DNA of 64,000 nt. Origin: Microglena sp. YARC (lineage: Eukaryota > Chlorophyta > Chlorophyceae > Chlamydomonadales > Chlamydomonadaceae). Shown one piece after another: positions 23,501 through 35,500 of this stretch (its first letter is position 1; each line of letters opens with the position of its first letter). The notes beneath the pieces are model-generated. The model worked only from the letters and a program-made list of their open reading frames with translations, was not told the DNA's origin and did not search any database. Made by a program: the position numbers and the translations under genes. The DNA lies in NCBI GenBank assembly GCA_022414725.1, contig CM039463.1, positions 26,515,593 through 26,579,592 of the forward strand, written 5' to 3'.

Positions 23501-26500
23501 GGGCGCAGTGTCTGTTTGCTCTGTTGGCGCAGTGTTGGGTTAGTTGGGCGCAGTGTTGGGTTAGTTGGGCGCAGTGTCTGTTTAGTTAGGGGCGCAGTTG
23601 GGTTAGTTGGGCGCAGTGTCTGTTTGCTTTCGAGTGTTGGGTTGTTGGCGCAGTGTTGGGTTAGTTGGGCGCAGTGTCTGTTTTGCTCTGTTGGGCGCAG
23701 TGTTGGGTTAGTTGGGCGCAGTGTTGGGTTTAGTTGGGCGCAGTGTCTGTTTTTGCTCTGTTGGGCGCAGTATTGGGTTTAGTTGGGCGCAGTGTTGTTT
23801 GGTTAGTTGGGCGGCAGTGTCTGTTTGCTCTGTTGGGCGCAGTGTTGGGTTAGTTGGGCGCAGTGTCTGTTGTGCTCTGTTGGGCGCAGTGTTGGGTTAG
23901 TTGGGCGCCAGTGTCTGTTTGCTCTGTTGGGCGCAGTGTTGGGTTAGTTGGGCGCAGTGTCTGTTTGCTCTGTTGGCGCAGTGTTGGGTTAGTTGGGCGC
24001 AGTGTCTGTTTGCTCTGTTTGGCGCAGTGTTGGGTTAGGCGCAGTGTTGGGTTAGTTGGGGCGCAGTGTCTGTTTGCTCTGTTGTGCGCAGTGTTGGGTT
24101 AGTTTGGGCGCAGTGTCTGTTTGCTCTGTTGGCGCAGTGTTGGGTTAGTTGGGCGCAGTGTTGGGTTAGTTTGGGCGCAGTGTCTGTTTGCTCTGTTGGG
24201 CGCAGTGTTGGGTTAGTTGGGCGCAGTGTCTGTTTGTCTGTTGGGCGCAGTGTTGGGTTAGTTGGGCCGCAAGTGTCTGTTTGCTCTGTTGGGCGCAGTG
24301 TTGGTTAGTGTTTTGGGTTAGTTTGGGCGCAGTGTCTGTTTGCTCTGTTGGGCGCAGTGTTGGGTTAGTTGGGCGCAGTGTCTGTTTGTGTTGGGCGCAG
24401 TGTGTTGGTGCATTAGTTGGGCGCAGTGTCTGTTTGCTCTGTTGGGCGCAGTGTTGGGTTAGTTGGCGCAGTGTCTGTTTGCTCGTGGGCGCAGTTGTTG
24501 GGTTAGTCTCGGCGCAGTGTTGGGTTGTTGGGCGGCAGTGTCTGGTTTGCTCTGTTGGGCGCAGTGTGGGTTATGGCGCAGTGTTGGGTTAGTTTGGCGC
24601 AGTGTCTGTTTGCTCTGTTGGCGCAGTGTTGGGTTAGTTGGGGCGCAGTGTCTGTTTGCTCTGTTGGGCGCAGTGTTGGGTTAGTTGGCGCAGTGTTGGG
24701 TTAGTTGGGCGCAGTGTCTGTTTGCTCTGTTGGGCGGCAGTGTTGGGTTAGTTGGGCGCAGAGGTTGCAGTTGGGCGCAGTGTCTGTTTGCTCTGTTGGG
24801 CGCAGTGTTGGGGTTCGCAGTGTTGGGTTGTTGGGCGCAGTGTCTGTTTGCTCTGTTGGGCGCAGTGTTTGGGTTAGTTGGCGCAGTGTTGGGTTAGTTG
24901 GGCGCAGTGTCTGTTTGCTCTGTTGGCGCAGTGTTGGGTTAGTTGGGCGCAGTGTTGGGTTAGTTGGGCGCAGTGTCTGTTTGCTCTGTTGGGCGCAGTG
25001 TTGGGTTAGTTGGGCGCAGTGTCTGTTTGCTCTGTTGGGCGCAGTGTTGGGTTAGTTGGGCGCAGTGTGTTGGGTTAGTTGGGCGCAGTGTCTGTTTGCT
25101 CTGTTGGGCGCAGTGTTGGGTTAGTTGGGCGCAGTGTTCTGTTTGCTCTGTTGGGCGCAGTGTTGGGTTAGTTGGGCGCAGTGTTGGGTTAGTTGGGCGC
25201 AGTGTCTGTTTTGCTCTGTTGGGCGCAGTGTTGGGTTAGTTTGGGCGCAGTGTTGGGTTAGTTGGGCGCAGTGTCTGTTTGCTCTGTTGGGCGCAAGTGT
25301 TGGGTTAGTTGTGTTGGGTTAGTTGGGCGCAGTGTCTGTTTGCTCTGTTGGGCGCAGTGTTGGGTTAGTTTGGGCGCAGTGTTGGGTTAGTTGGGCGCAG
25401 TGTCTGTTTGGCTCTGTTGGGCGCAGTGTTGGGTGTTGGGTTAGTTGGGCGCAGTGTCTGTTTGCTTCTGTTGGGCGCAGTGTTGGGTTAGTTGGGGCGC
25501 AGTGTCTGTTTGCTCTGTTGGGCGCAGTGTTGGGTTGGGCGCAAGTTGGGCGCAGTGTCTGTTTGCTCTGTTGGCGCAGTGTTGGTTAGTTGGGCGCAGT
25601 GTTGGGTTAGTTGGGCGCAGTGTCTGTTTGCTCTGTTGGGCGCAGTGTTGGGTTAGTTGGCGCAGTGTCTGTTTGCTCTGTTGGGCGCAGTGTTGGGTTA
25701 GTTGTGTCTGTTTTGCTCTGTTGGGCGCGCGCAGTGTCTGTTTGCTCTTAGTTGGGCGCAGTGTCTGTTTGCTCTGTTGGGCGCAGTGTTGGGTTAGTTG
25801 GGCGCAGTGTTGGGTTAGTTGGGCGCAGTGTCTGTTTGCTCTGGTTGGGCGCAGTGTTGGGTTAGTTGGGCGCAGTGTCTGTTTGTCTGTTTGGGCGCAG
25901 TGTTGGGTTAGTGTTAGTTGGGCGCAGTGTCTGTTTGCTCTGTTGGGGCGCAGTGTTGGGTTAGTTGGGGCGCAGTGTCTGTTTTGCTCTGTTGGGCGCA
26001 AGTGTTGGGTTAGTTGGGCGCAGTGTTGGGTTAGTTGGGCGCAGTGTCTGTTTGCTCTGTTGGGCGCAGTGTTGGGTTAGTTGGGCGCAGTGTTGGGTTA
26101 GTTTGTTGGCGCAGTGTCTGTTTGCTCTGTTGGGCGCAGTGTTGGGTTAGTGGGCGCAGTGGGGTCTGTTTGGTTGGGCGCAGTGTTGGGTTAGTTGGGC
26201 GAGTGTCTGTTTGCTCTGTTGGGCGCAGTGTTGGGTTAGTTTGTTGGGTTAGTTTGGCGCAGTGTCTGTTTGCTCTGTTGGGGCGCAGTGTTGGGTTAGT
26301 TGGGCGCAGTGTCTGTTTGCTCTGTTGGGCGCAGTGTTGGGGTTAGTTGGGCGCAGTGTGGGTTAGTTGGGCGCAGTGTCTGTTTTGCTCTGTTGGGCGC
26401 AGTGTTGGGTTAGTTGGGCGCAGTGTCTGTTTGCTCTGTTGGTTGTTGGGCGCAGTGTTGGGGTTTAGTTGGGCGCAGTGTTGGGTTAGTTGGGCGCAGT

Positions 26501-29500
26501 GTCTGTTTGCTTCTGTTGGGCGCAGTGTTGGGTTAGTTGGGCGCAGTGTTTGGGTTGGGCGCAGTTTGGGCGCAGTGTCTGTTTGCTCTGTTGGGGCGCA
26601 GTGTTGGGTTAGTTGGGCGCAGTGTCTGTTTGCTCTAGTTGGGCGCAGTGTTGGGTTGGGCGCAGTTGCGCTGTTGGGCGCAGTGTTGGGTTAGTTGGGC
26701 GCAGTGTCTGTTTGCTTCTGTTGGGCGCAGTGTTTGGGTTAGTTGGGCGGCAGTGTTGGGTTAGTTTGGGGCGCAGTGTCTGTTTGCTCTGTTGGGCGCA
26801 GTGTTGGGTTGGAGTGTTGGGCGCAGTGTTATTGGGTTAGTTGGGCGCAGTGTCTGTTTTGCTCTGTTCTGTTGGGCGCAGTGTTGGGTTAGTTGGGCGC
26901 AGTGTTGGGGTTGGGCGCAGTGTTGTGTGTTGGGCGCAGTGGTTGTTTTGCTCTGTTGGGCGGCAGTTGTTGGTTAGTTGGGCGCAGTGTTGGGTTAGTT
27001 GGGCGCAGTGTCTGTTTGCTCTGTTGGGCGCAGTGTTGGGTTAAGTTGGGCGCAGTGTCTGTTTGCTGGGCGCTGTTGGGCGCAGTGTTGTTGGGTTAGT
27101 GTTGGGTTGGGCGCAGTGTTGGGGTTGTTGGGCGCATTGGGCGCAGTGTTGGGTTAGTTGGGCGCAGTGTCTGTTTGCTCTGTTGGGCGCAGTGTTGGGT
27201 TAGTTGGGCGCAGTGTCTGTTTGCTTCTGTTTGGGCGCAGTGTTGGGTTAGTTGGGCGCAGTGTCTGTTTGCTCTGTTGGGGCGCAAGTGTTTGGGTAGT
27301 TGGGGCGCAGTGTCTGTTTGCTGTTGGGCAGAGTTGGGTTAGTTGGGCGGCAGTGTCTGTTTGCTCTGTTTGGGCGCAGTGTTGGGTTAGTTGGGCGCAG
27401 TGTTGGGTTAGTTGGGCGCAGTGTCTGTTTGCTCTGTTGGGCGCAGTGTTGGGTTGTTTTGTTGGGCGGCAGTGTTGGGTTAGTTGGGCTTGGGCAGTGT
27501 CTGTTTGCTCTGTTGGGCGCAGGTGTTGGGTAGTTGGGCGCAGTGTTGGGTTAGTTGGGCGCAGTGTCTGTTTGCTCTGTTGGGCGCAGTGTTGGGTTAG
27601 TTGGGCGCAGTGTTGGGTTAGTTGGGCGCAGTGTCTGTTTGCTCTGTTGGGCGCAGTGTTGGGTTAGTTGGGCGCAGTGTCTGTTTGCTCAGTGGTTGTT
27701 TGGGCGCAGTGTTGGGTTAGTTGGGCGCAGTGTCTGTTTGCTCTGTTTGGGCGCAGTGTTGGGTTAGTTTGGGCGCAGTGTCTTGTTTGCTCTGGTTTCA
27801 GGTGTTGGGTTGGGCGCAGTTGTTTGGGTTAGTTGGGCGCAGTGTTTGTTTGCTGTCTAGTTTGGGCGCAGTTGTCTCTGTTTGTTCTGTTTGGGCGCAG
27901 TGTTGGGTTAGTTTGGGCGCAGTGTCTGTTTTGCTCTGTTGGGCGCAGTGTTGGTTAGTGTTTGGTTAGTTGGGCGCAGTGTTGGGTTAGTTGGGGCGCA
28001 GTGTCCTGTTTGCTCTCTAGTTGGCGCGCAGTGTTGGGTTAGTTGGGCGCAGTGTCTGTTTGCTCTGTTGGGCGCAGTGTTGGTTTAGTTGGGCCAGAGT
28101 GTTGGGTTAGTTGGGCGCAGTGTCTGTTTGCTCTGTCAGTGTAGGGTTGGGCGCAGTGTTGGGTTAGTTTCAGTGTCTGTTTGGGCGCAAGTGTCTGTTT
28201 GCTCTGTTGGGCGCAGTGTTGGGTTAGCTCTGTTTGGGTTAGTTGGGCGCAGTGTCTGTTTTGCTGTTGGGCGCAGTGTTGGGTTAGTTGGGCGCAGTGT
28301 TGGGTTAGTTGGGCGCAGTGTCTGTTTGCTCTGTTGGGCGCAGGGTGTTGGGTTAGTCTGGCGCAGTGTTGGGTTAGTTGGGCGCAAGTGTCTGTTTGCT
28401 CTGTTGTGCGCAGTTTTGGTTAGCTGGGTTAGTTTTTGGGCGCAGTGTCCTGTTTTGCTCTGTTGGGCGCAGTGTTGGGTTAGTTGGGCGCAGTGTCTGT
28501 TTGCTCTGTTGGGCGGCAGTGTTGGGTTAGTTCTGTTTGCTTGTTGGCGCAGTGTTGGGTTAGTTGGGCGCAGAGTTGGGTTAGTTGGGCGCCAGTGTCT
28601 GTTTGCTCTGTTGGCGCAGTGTTGGGTTAGTTCGGCGGCAGTGTCTGTTTGCTCTGTTGGGCGCAGTGTCTGTTGCTCGTGGCGCAGTTTGGGTTTAGTT
28701 GGGCGCAGTGTTGGGTTAGTTTGGGCGCAGTGTCTGTTTGCTTGTTGGGCGCAGAGTTGGGTTAGTTGGGCGCAGTGTCTGTTTGCTCTGTTGGGCGGTG
28801 TTGGGTTAGTTGGGCGCAGTGTTGGGTTGTTGGGCGCAGTGTCTGTTTGCTCTGTTGGGCGCAGTGTTGGGTTAGTTGGGCGCAGTGTTGGGCGCTGTCT
28901 GTTTGCTCTGTTGGGCGCAGTGTTTGGTTAGTTGGGGCGCAGTGTCTGTTTGCTCTGTTGGGCGCAGTAGTTAGTTGTTGGGCGCAGTGTTGGGTTAGTT
29001 GGGCGCAGTGTCTGTGTTTTGGGCGTCGAGTGATTGGGTTTAGTTGGGCGCAGTGTGTTTGGTGTTTTAGGGCGCATGTGTTGGGTTAGTTGGGCGCAGT
29101 GTCTGTTTTGCTGTTCTGTTGGGGCGCAGTGTTTTGGGGTTAGGTTGGGCGCATGCAGTTGTCTGTTTGCTCTGTTGGGGCGGCAGTGTTGGGTTAGTTG
29201 GGCGCAGTGGTTGGGTTTAGTTGGGCGCAGTGTCTGTTTGCTCTGTTGGGCGCAGTGTTTGGGTTAGTGGGCGCAGTGGTTGGGTTAGTTGGGCGCAGTG
29301 TCTGTTTGCTTGGGAGCAGGTGTTTGGGCGCAGTGTTGGGTTTAGTTGGGCGCAGTGTTGTTGTTGGGCGCAGTGTTGGGTTCAGTTGGCGCAGTGTTGG
29401 TTAAGTTGGCGCAGTGTCTGTTTGCTCTGTTTTGGGCGCAGTGTTTGGGTTAGTTGGGCGCAGTGTTGGGTTAGTTGGGCGCAGTGTCTGTTTCCTTCTG

Positions 29501-32500
29501 GGTTGTTGGGCGCAGTGTTGGGTTAGTTGGGCGCAGTGTCTGTTTGGCTCTGTTGGGCGGCAGTTGGGCGCATTGGGATTAGGTTAGGCTGGGCGCAAGT
29601 GTCTGTTTGCTCTGTTTAGTTGGCGCAGTGTTGGGTTAGTTTGGGCGCAGTGTCTGTTGTCGGTTAGGGCGCAGTTTGGCGCGCAGTTGGGCGCAGTGGT
29701 CTGTTTGCTCTGTGTGGGTGTGCTGCTGTTATTGTGCCCTGTTTGGGCGCAGTGTTGGAAGAGGGCGCAGTGTTGGGTAGTTCGGCGCAGTGTCTGGTGT
29801 TGGGCGCTCTGTTTGGGCTCAGTGGTTGGTTAGTTTGGGCGAAAGTGTCTGTTTGGTATTGGCGGGTGGGTTCAGGTTTGGGCGCAAGAGTTGGGTTTTG
29901 GGGCGCAGTGTCTTGTTTGTGTGGTCGCAGTTTTTGGCGGCATTCGGGCGCAGTGTCTGTTTCTGCTCTGTTGGGCAAGCTGTTATGGTTAGTTTGGGCG
30001 CAAGTGTTGGGCTTAGATAAGCTCTCGGGCGCAGTGTTGGTTAGTTTAGAGCAGTGTTGGGTGTCTGTGTTGCCTCTGTGTTGGGCGGCAGTGTTGGGTG
30101 GTTAGTTGGGCGCGCAGTGTCTGTTGCTTGTTGGGCGCAGTGTTGGTGTAGTTGGTGCGCAGTGTTGGGTTCGTTGGCCGCAGTGTTTGGTGTGTAGGTT
30201 TTGGGCGAAGTGTCGCAGTTTTTGCCTCTGTTTAGGTGTCAGTGTTGGGTTAGTTGGGCCGCAGTGTCTCTTTGCTCTGTTGGGCGCAGTTGTGGGTTTT
30301 TGGGGCGCAGTGTCCCTGTTTGCTCTGTTGGGCGCAGTTGTTTGTTAGTTGCGCAGTGTTGGGTTAGTTTGGGCGCAGTGACTGTTTTGCTCTGGTTTTG
30401 GGGGCTCGCTAGTTGTTGGGGTTTAGTTGGGGCGCGAGTTGTCTGGGTTGCTCTGTAGGGCCGCAGTGTTGGGTTAGTTCTTGGGCGAGTGTTAGTTTGT
30501 TAGTTTGGGCGCAGTGGTCTGTTTGTTAGTTGGGTGACGCCAGTTGTTGGGTGTGGGGCAGTGGGTGCTTAGTTGGGGCGCAGTTTGGGTAAGTTGGGCG
30601 AGTGTGGGCGCAGTGTCCTGGTTTGCTCTTTGGGCGCAGTGTGTGGTTTGGCCTAGTTGGGCGCGAGTGTCCTGTTGTGCTCTGGATTGCGCAGTGGTTG
30701 GCGTTAGTGGGCGGCGTGTCTGTTTGCTCTGTTGGGGCGTCAGTGTTTGGGTTAGTTGGGCGCAGTGTTGGGTTAGTTGAGCGAGTGGTCTGTTTGTATG
30801 CGCTGGGTTGTTGGGCGCACTTGTGTGGGTGTGTTGTCGCTCGCGCGAGGTTGGGGTTTAGTTGGGCGCATAGTGTCTGTTTGCTCTGTTGGGCGGCAGT
30901 GTTGGGTTAGTTGGGCGCAGTGTTGGGTTTAGTGTGGGCCTCAGGTCGTGTTTGCTTTGTTGGCGCAGTTGGGTTGGGCTAGTTGGGCGCAGTGTCTGTT
31001 TGCTCTTGGGTCGCAGTGTTGGGTTAGTTGGGCGGCAGTCGTTTGGGAGTGCTCTAGTTGGGCGCAGTGTCTGATGGCTCTGTTGGGCGCAGTGGTTGGG
31101 TTAGTTCTGGCAGTGTCTGTTTGCTCTTCTTGAGGCGGGCAGGTGGTTGGTTAGTTGGGCGCCAGTGTTGGGTTAAGTTTGGGCGCAGTGTCTGTTTGCC
31201 TCTGTTTGGCGCAGTGTTGGGTGTAGTTGAGGCGCAGAGTTGGGTTAGTCCGGCAGATGCCGGCGAGTGTCTCGGTTTGCTCTGTTTGGGGCGCAGTGTT
31301 GGGTTAGTTCGGCGCAGTGTCTGTTGCTCTGTTGGGCGCAGTGGTTTGGTTGGTTGGGGCGCAGTTTTTGGGTTAGTTCTCGGGCGCAGTGGTCTGTTTG
31401 TCTGTTGGGCGCAGTGGTTGGTTAGTTGGGCGCAGTTTGGGTAGTTGGGCGCAGTGTCTGTTTGCTCTGTTGGGGGCGCAGTGGTGTTGGGTTAGTTTGG
31501 GGCGCAGTGTTGAGGTTACATTGGGCGCAGTGTCTGTTTGCTCTGTTGGGGCCAGGTGTGGGTAAGTTGGGCGCAGTGTTGGGTGTTAGTCTGGGCGCAA
31601 GTGTCTGTTTTGGCTCTGTTGGGCGGCAAGCTGCTTGGCTTAAGTTTGGCGCAGTGTTTTGAATTTAGTTTGGGCGGCAGTGTCCTGTTTGCTCTTTGGC
31701 GCAAGGTGTTGGGTTAGTTGGGCGCAGTGTCCGAATTATAGCTCTGTTGGGCGCAGTGTTGGGGTGTTCAGTCTGGGGGCGCAGTGCTTGGGGTCAGAGT
31801 TTTGGGTTAGCTCTTTGGGCGTATTAGTTGGCGCAGTAGTTGGGTTAGTTGGGCGCATGGTCTTTTTGCTCTGGTTAGGTCAGTGTTGGGTTTAGTTGGG
31901 CGCAGTGTTGGTTAGTTGGGTGCAAGAGTTGGGTATAGTTGGGGGGCAGTGTCTGTTTGCTCTGGTTGGGCGCAGTGTTGTTAGTTTGGGCGGAGTGTCT
32001 TGTTGTTGCAGTGTTGGGTTAGTTTCTGTTGGGCGCAGTGTTGGGTTTTAGTTGGGCGCAGTGTCTGTTTGCTCTGTTTTGGGGCAGTGTTGGGTTAGTT
32101 GGGCGAGTGTTGGGTTAGTTGGGCGCAGTGTCTGTTTGCTCTGTTGGGCGTGCAGTGTTGGGTTATGGGCGCAGTGTCTGTTTGCTCTGTTTTGGCGCAA
32201 GTGTTGCGTCGTTAGTTGGGCGAGCGGTTGGGTTGGTTGGGCGCAGTGTATCGTTTGCTCTGTTGGGCGCAGTGTTAGCTTAGTGGGCGCAGTGTCTGTT
32301 GGCTCTTGTTGGGCCGGCAGTGTTGGGGTTAGGTTGGGCGCATTTTGTCTGGTTTGCTCTGTTTGGGGCAAGTGTTGGGTTAGTTGGGCCGCGAGGTGTT
32401 TTGGGTTAGTTGGGCGCGAGTGGGTGGTAGTTGTGGCGGCAGTGTCTGGTTTGCTCTGTTGGGCGCAGTGTTGGGTAGTTGGGGCGCAGTGTTGGGTTAG

Positions 32501-35500
32501 TTTTGGGCCGCAGTGTTGTCTTCGCACTCTGGTTGGGGGCGCGAGTGTTGCGTGCTTTGTTGGGCGCACAGTGTCTAGTTTGCTCTGTTTGTCGCAGTGT
32601 GGGTTAGTGGGCGCGAGAGTTTGGGTTAGTTGGGCGGCAGTGTCTCTTTGACTCTGTGTGGGACCGCAGTGTGTGGGTTAGTTGGGCGGCAGTGGGTCTG
32701 TTTGGCTCTGTTGGGCGCGAGTGTTGGGTTATGTTGGCGCGGCTGTGGTTGGGTTTAGTTGGGCTGTGCAAAGGTGTCTGTTTGCTCTGTGGGGCAGTCA
32801 GATGGTAGGGTTAGGTTGGACACGCAGTGTTGGGATATAGCTGGGCGCCGAAGTGGTCTGTTTGCTCTGTTGGGCCGCAGTGTGTGGAAGTGTAGAACCG
32901 TGATGCGTGACGCAGGCTGCGGTTGTGGTAGTGTGGCCCAGTGTAACGTTGGATGCTCGTGTTGGGCTGCACAGTTTGGGTGTTCACGTTTGAGAGGCGT
33001 AGGTGATTGAAGATTTTAGGATATGGAGAGGCGCAGGTGCGTTCTGGCTCTGTTTGCGCAGTATTGGGTTAGTTGGGCGCAGTGTGCTGTGTTTTGCTCT
33101 GTTGGGCGCAGTGTTGGGGTTAGCATTGTCTTTGCGCGCAGGTTGGGTAGTGTTGGGGCGAGCAAGTGGTCTGTTTGTAGTCTGTTGTGCGCCAGTGCTG
33201 ACGGGTTAAGCTCTCGCGCGCGGGAGTGTCCTGTTTGCTCTGTTGGGCGCGAGTGTTGGCGGTTTAGCTTGGGCCGCCAAGTTGGTGGTGGGGTTAGTTG
33301 GGTGCGCAGTGTCTCGTTTGCTCGCTGTTGTGCGCAAGTGCTGGTTAGTTGGGGCGCAGCATGTCTGTTTGCTTCTGCTTGGCCAGTGTTGGGTTACGTG
33401 TGGGGCGCAGAGATTGGGTTGTTGTGGGCGCAAGTGTTCTCTTTTGCCTCGCTGTTGGCGCAGTGTTGGGGTTTAAAGTTGGGCGCAGTCAGTGTCTNNN
33501 NNNNNNNNNNNNNNNNNNNNNNNNNNNNNNNNNNNNNNNNNNNNNNNNNNNNNNNNNNNNNNNNNNNNNNNNNNNNNNNNNNNNNNNNNNNNNNNNNNNN
33601 NNNNNNNNNNNNNNNNNNNNNNNNNNNNNNNNNNNNNNNNNNNNNNNNNNNNNNNNNNNNNNNNNNNNNNNNNNNNNNNNNNNNNNNNNNNNNNNNNNNN
33701 NNNNNNNNNNNNNNNNNNNNNNNNNNNNNNNNNNNNNNNNNNNNNNNNNNNNNNNNNNNNNNNNNNNNNNNNNNNNNNNNNNNNNNNNNNNNNNNNNNNN
33801 NNNNNNNNNNNNNNNNNNNNNNNNNNNNNNNNNNNNNNNNNNNNNNNNNNNNNNNNNNNNNNNNNNNNNNNNNNNNNNNNNNNNNNNNNNNNNNNNNNNN
33901 NNNNNNNNNNNNNNNNNNNNNNNNNNNNNNNNNNNNNNNNNNNNNNNNNNNNNNNNNNNNNNNNNNNNNNNNNNNNNNNNNNNNNNNNNNNNNNNNNNNN
34001 NNNNNNNNNNNNNNNNNNNNNNNNNNNNNNNNNNNNNNNNNNNNNNNNNNNNNNNNNNNNNNNNNNNNNNNNNNNNNNNNNNNNNNNNNNNNNNNNNNNN
34101 NNNNNNNNNNNNNNNNNNNNNNNNNNNNNNNNNNNNNNNNNNNNNNNNNNNNNNNNNNNNNNNNNNNNNNNNNNNNNNNNNNNNNNNNNNNNNNNNNNNN
34201 NNNNNNNNNNNNNNNNNNNNNNNNNNNNNNNNNNNNNNNNNNNNNNNNNNNNNNNNNNNNNNNNNNNNNNNNNNNNNNNNNNNNNNNNNNNNNNNNNNNN
34301 NNNNNNNNNNNNNNNNNNNNNNNNNNNNNNNNNNNNNNNNNNNNNNNNNNNNNNNNNNNNNNNNNNNNNNNNNNNNNNNNNNNNNNNNNNNNNNNNNNNN
34401 NNNNNNNNNNNNNNNNNNNNNNNNNNNNNNNNNNNNNNNNNNNNNNNNNNNNNNNNNNNNNNNNNNNNNNNNNNNNNNNNNNNNNNNNNNNNNNNNNTTG
34501 TTAGTTGGGCGCAGTGTTGGGTTACTTGGGCGAGTGTCTGTTGCTCTGTTGGGCGCAGTGTTGGGGTAAAGTTGGGCGCGTGTTGGGTTAGTTGGGCGCA
34601 GTGTCTGTTTGCTCTGTTGGGCGCAGTGTTGGGTTTAGTTGGCCGAGTGTTGATTAGTTGGGCGCAGTGTCTGTTTTGCTTCTGTTGGGCGCAGTGTTGG
34701 GTTTATTGGCGAGTGTCCGTTGCTCCTGTGGGCGCAGTGTTGGTTAGTTGGGGCAGTGTTGGGTTAGTTGGGCGTATTGTTGGGTTAAGTTGGGCGCAGT
34801 GTCTTGTTTGCTCTGTTAAGGTGCAGTGTTGGGTTAGTTGGGCGCAGTGTTGGGATTACGTTGGGTGCAGTGTTGGGTTAGTTGGGGCAGTTTCTGTTTG
34901 CTCTGTTGGGCGCAGTGTGGGTTAGTTGGGCGCAGTGTCTGTTTGTCTGTTGGGCGGCAGTTGTGGGTTAATTGGGCGCAGAGGGGGGGGGGGGGGGGGG
35001 GGGGGGGGGATGGTCTGTTTGCTCTGTTGGCACAGTGTTGGGTTTAGTTCGCGCGTGTGGGTTTAGTTGGGCGCAGTGTCTGTTTGCTCTGTTGGGCGTA
35101 GTGTTGGGTTAAAGTTAGGCGCTTGTGTCTGTTTGCTCCTGTTTGGCGCAGTGTTGGGGTTAGTTGGGCGCAGCGTTTGGGTGGTTGGGCGAGTGTCTGT
35201 TTGCTCTGTTTGGGCCGCAGTGTTGGCTTAGTTGGGCGCAGTGTCTGTTTGCTCTGTTGGGCGCAGTGTTGGGTTAGTTGGGCGCAGTGTCTTTTTGCTC
35301 TGTTTGGCGGCAGTGTTGGGGTTAGTTGGGGCGCAGAGTTTGGGTTAAGTTGGGCGAAGTGTCTGTTTTGCTCTGTTTGGCGCAGTGTTGGGTTTGTCGC
35401 CGCAGTTCCCTGTTTGCTCTGTTGGGCGCAGTGGTTTGGTTAGTTGGACGCAGTGTTGGGTTAGTTTGGGCGCAGTGTTGTTTGCTCCTGTTGGGCGCAG

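Noticed and set aside
12718..33497. CRISPR array
   Set aside because: Repeats are directly adjacent with no unique spacers, the locus is an intron of a eukaryotic gene, and no cas genes are present.
33023..34925. Long open frames crossing the gap
   Set aside because: They consist mostly of undetermined bases and have no supporting sequence.
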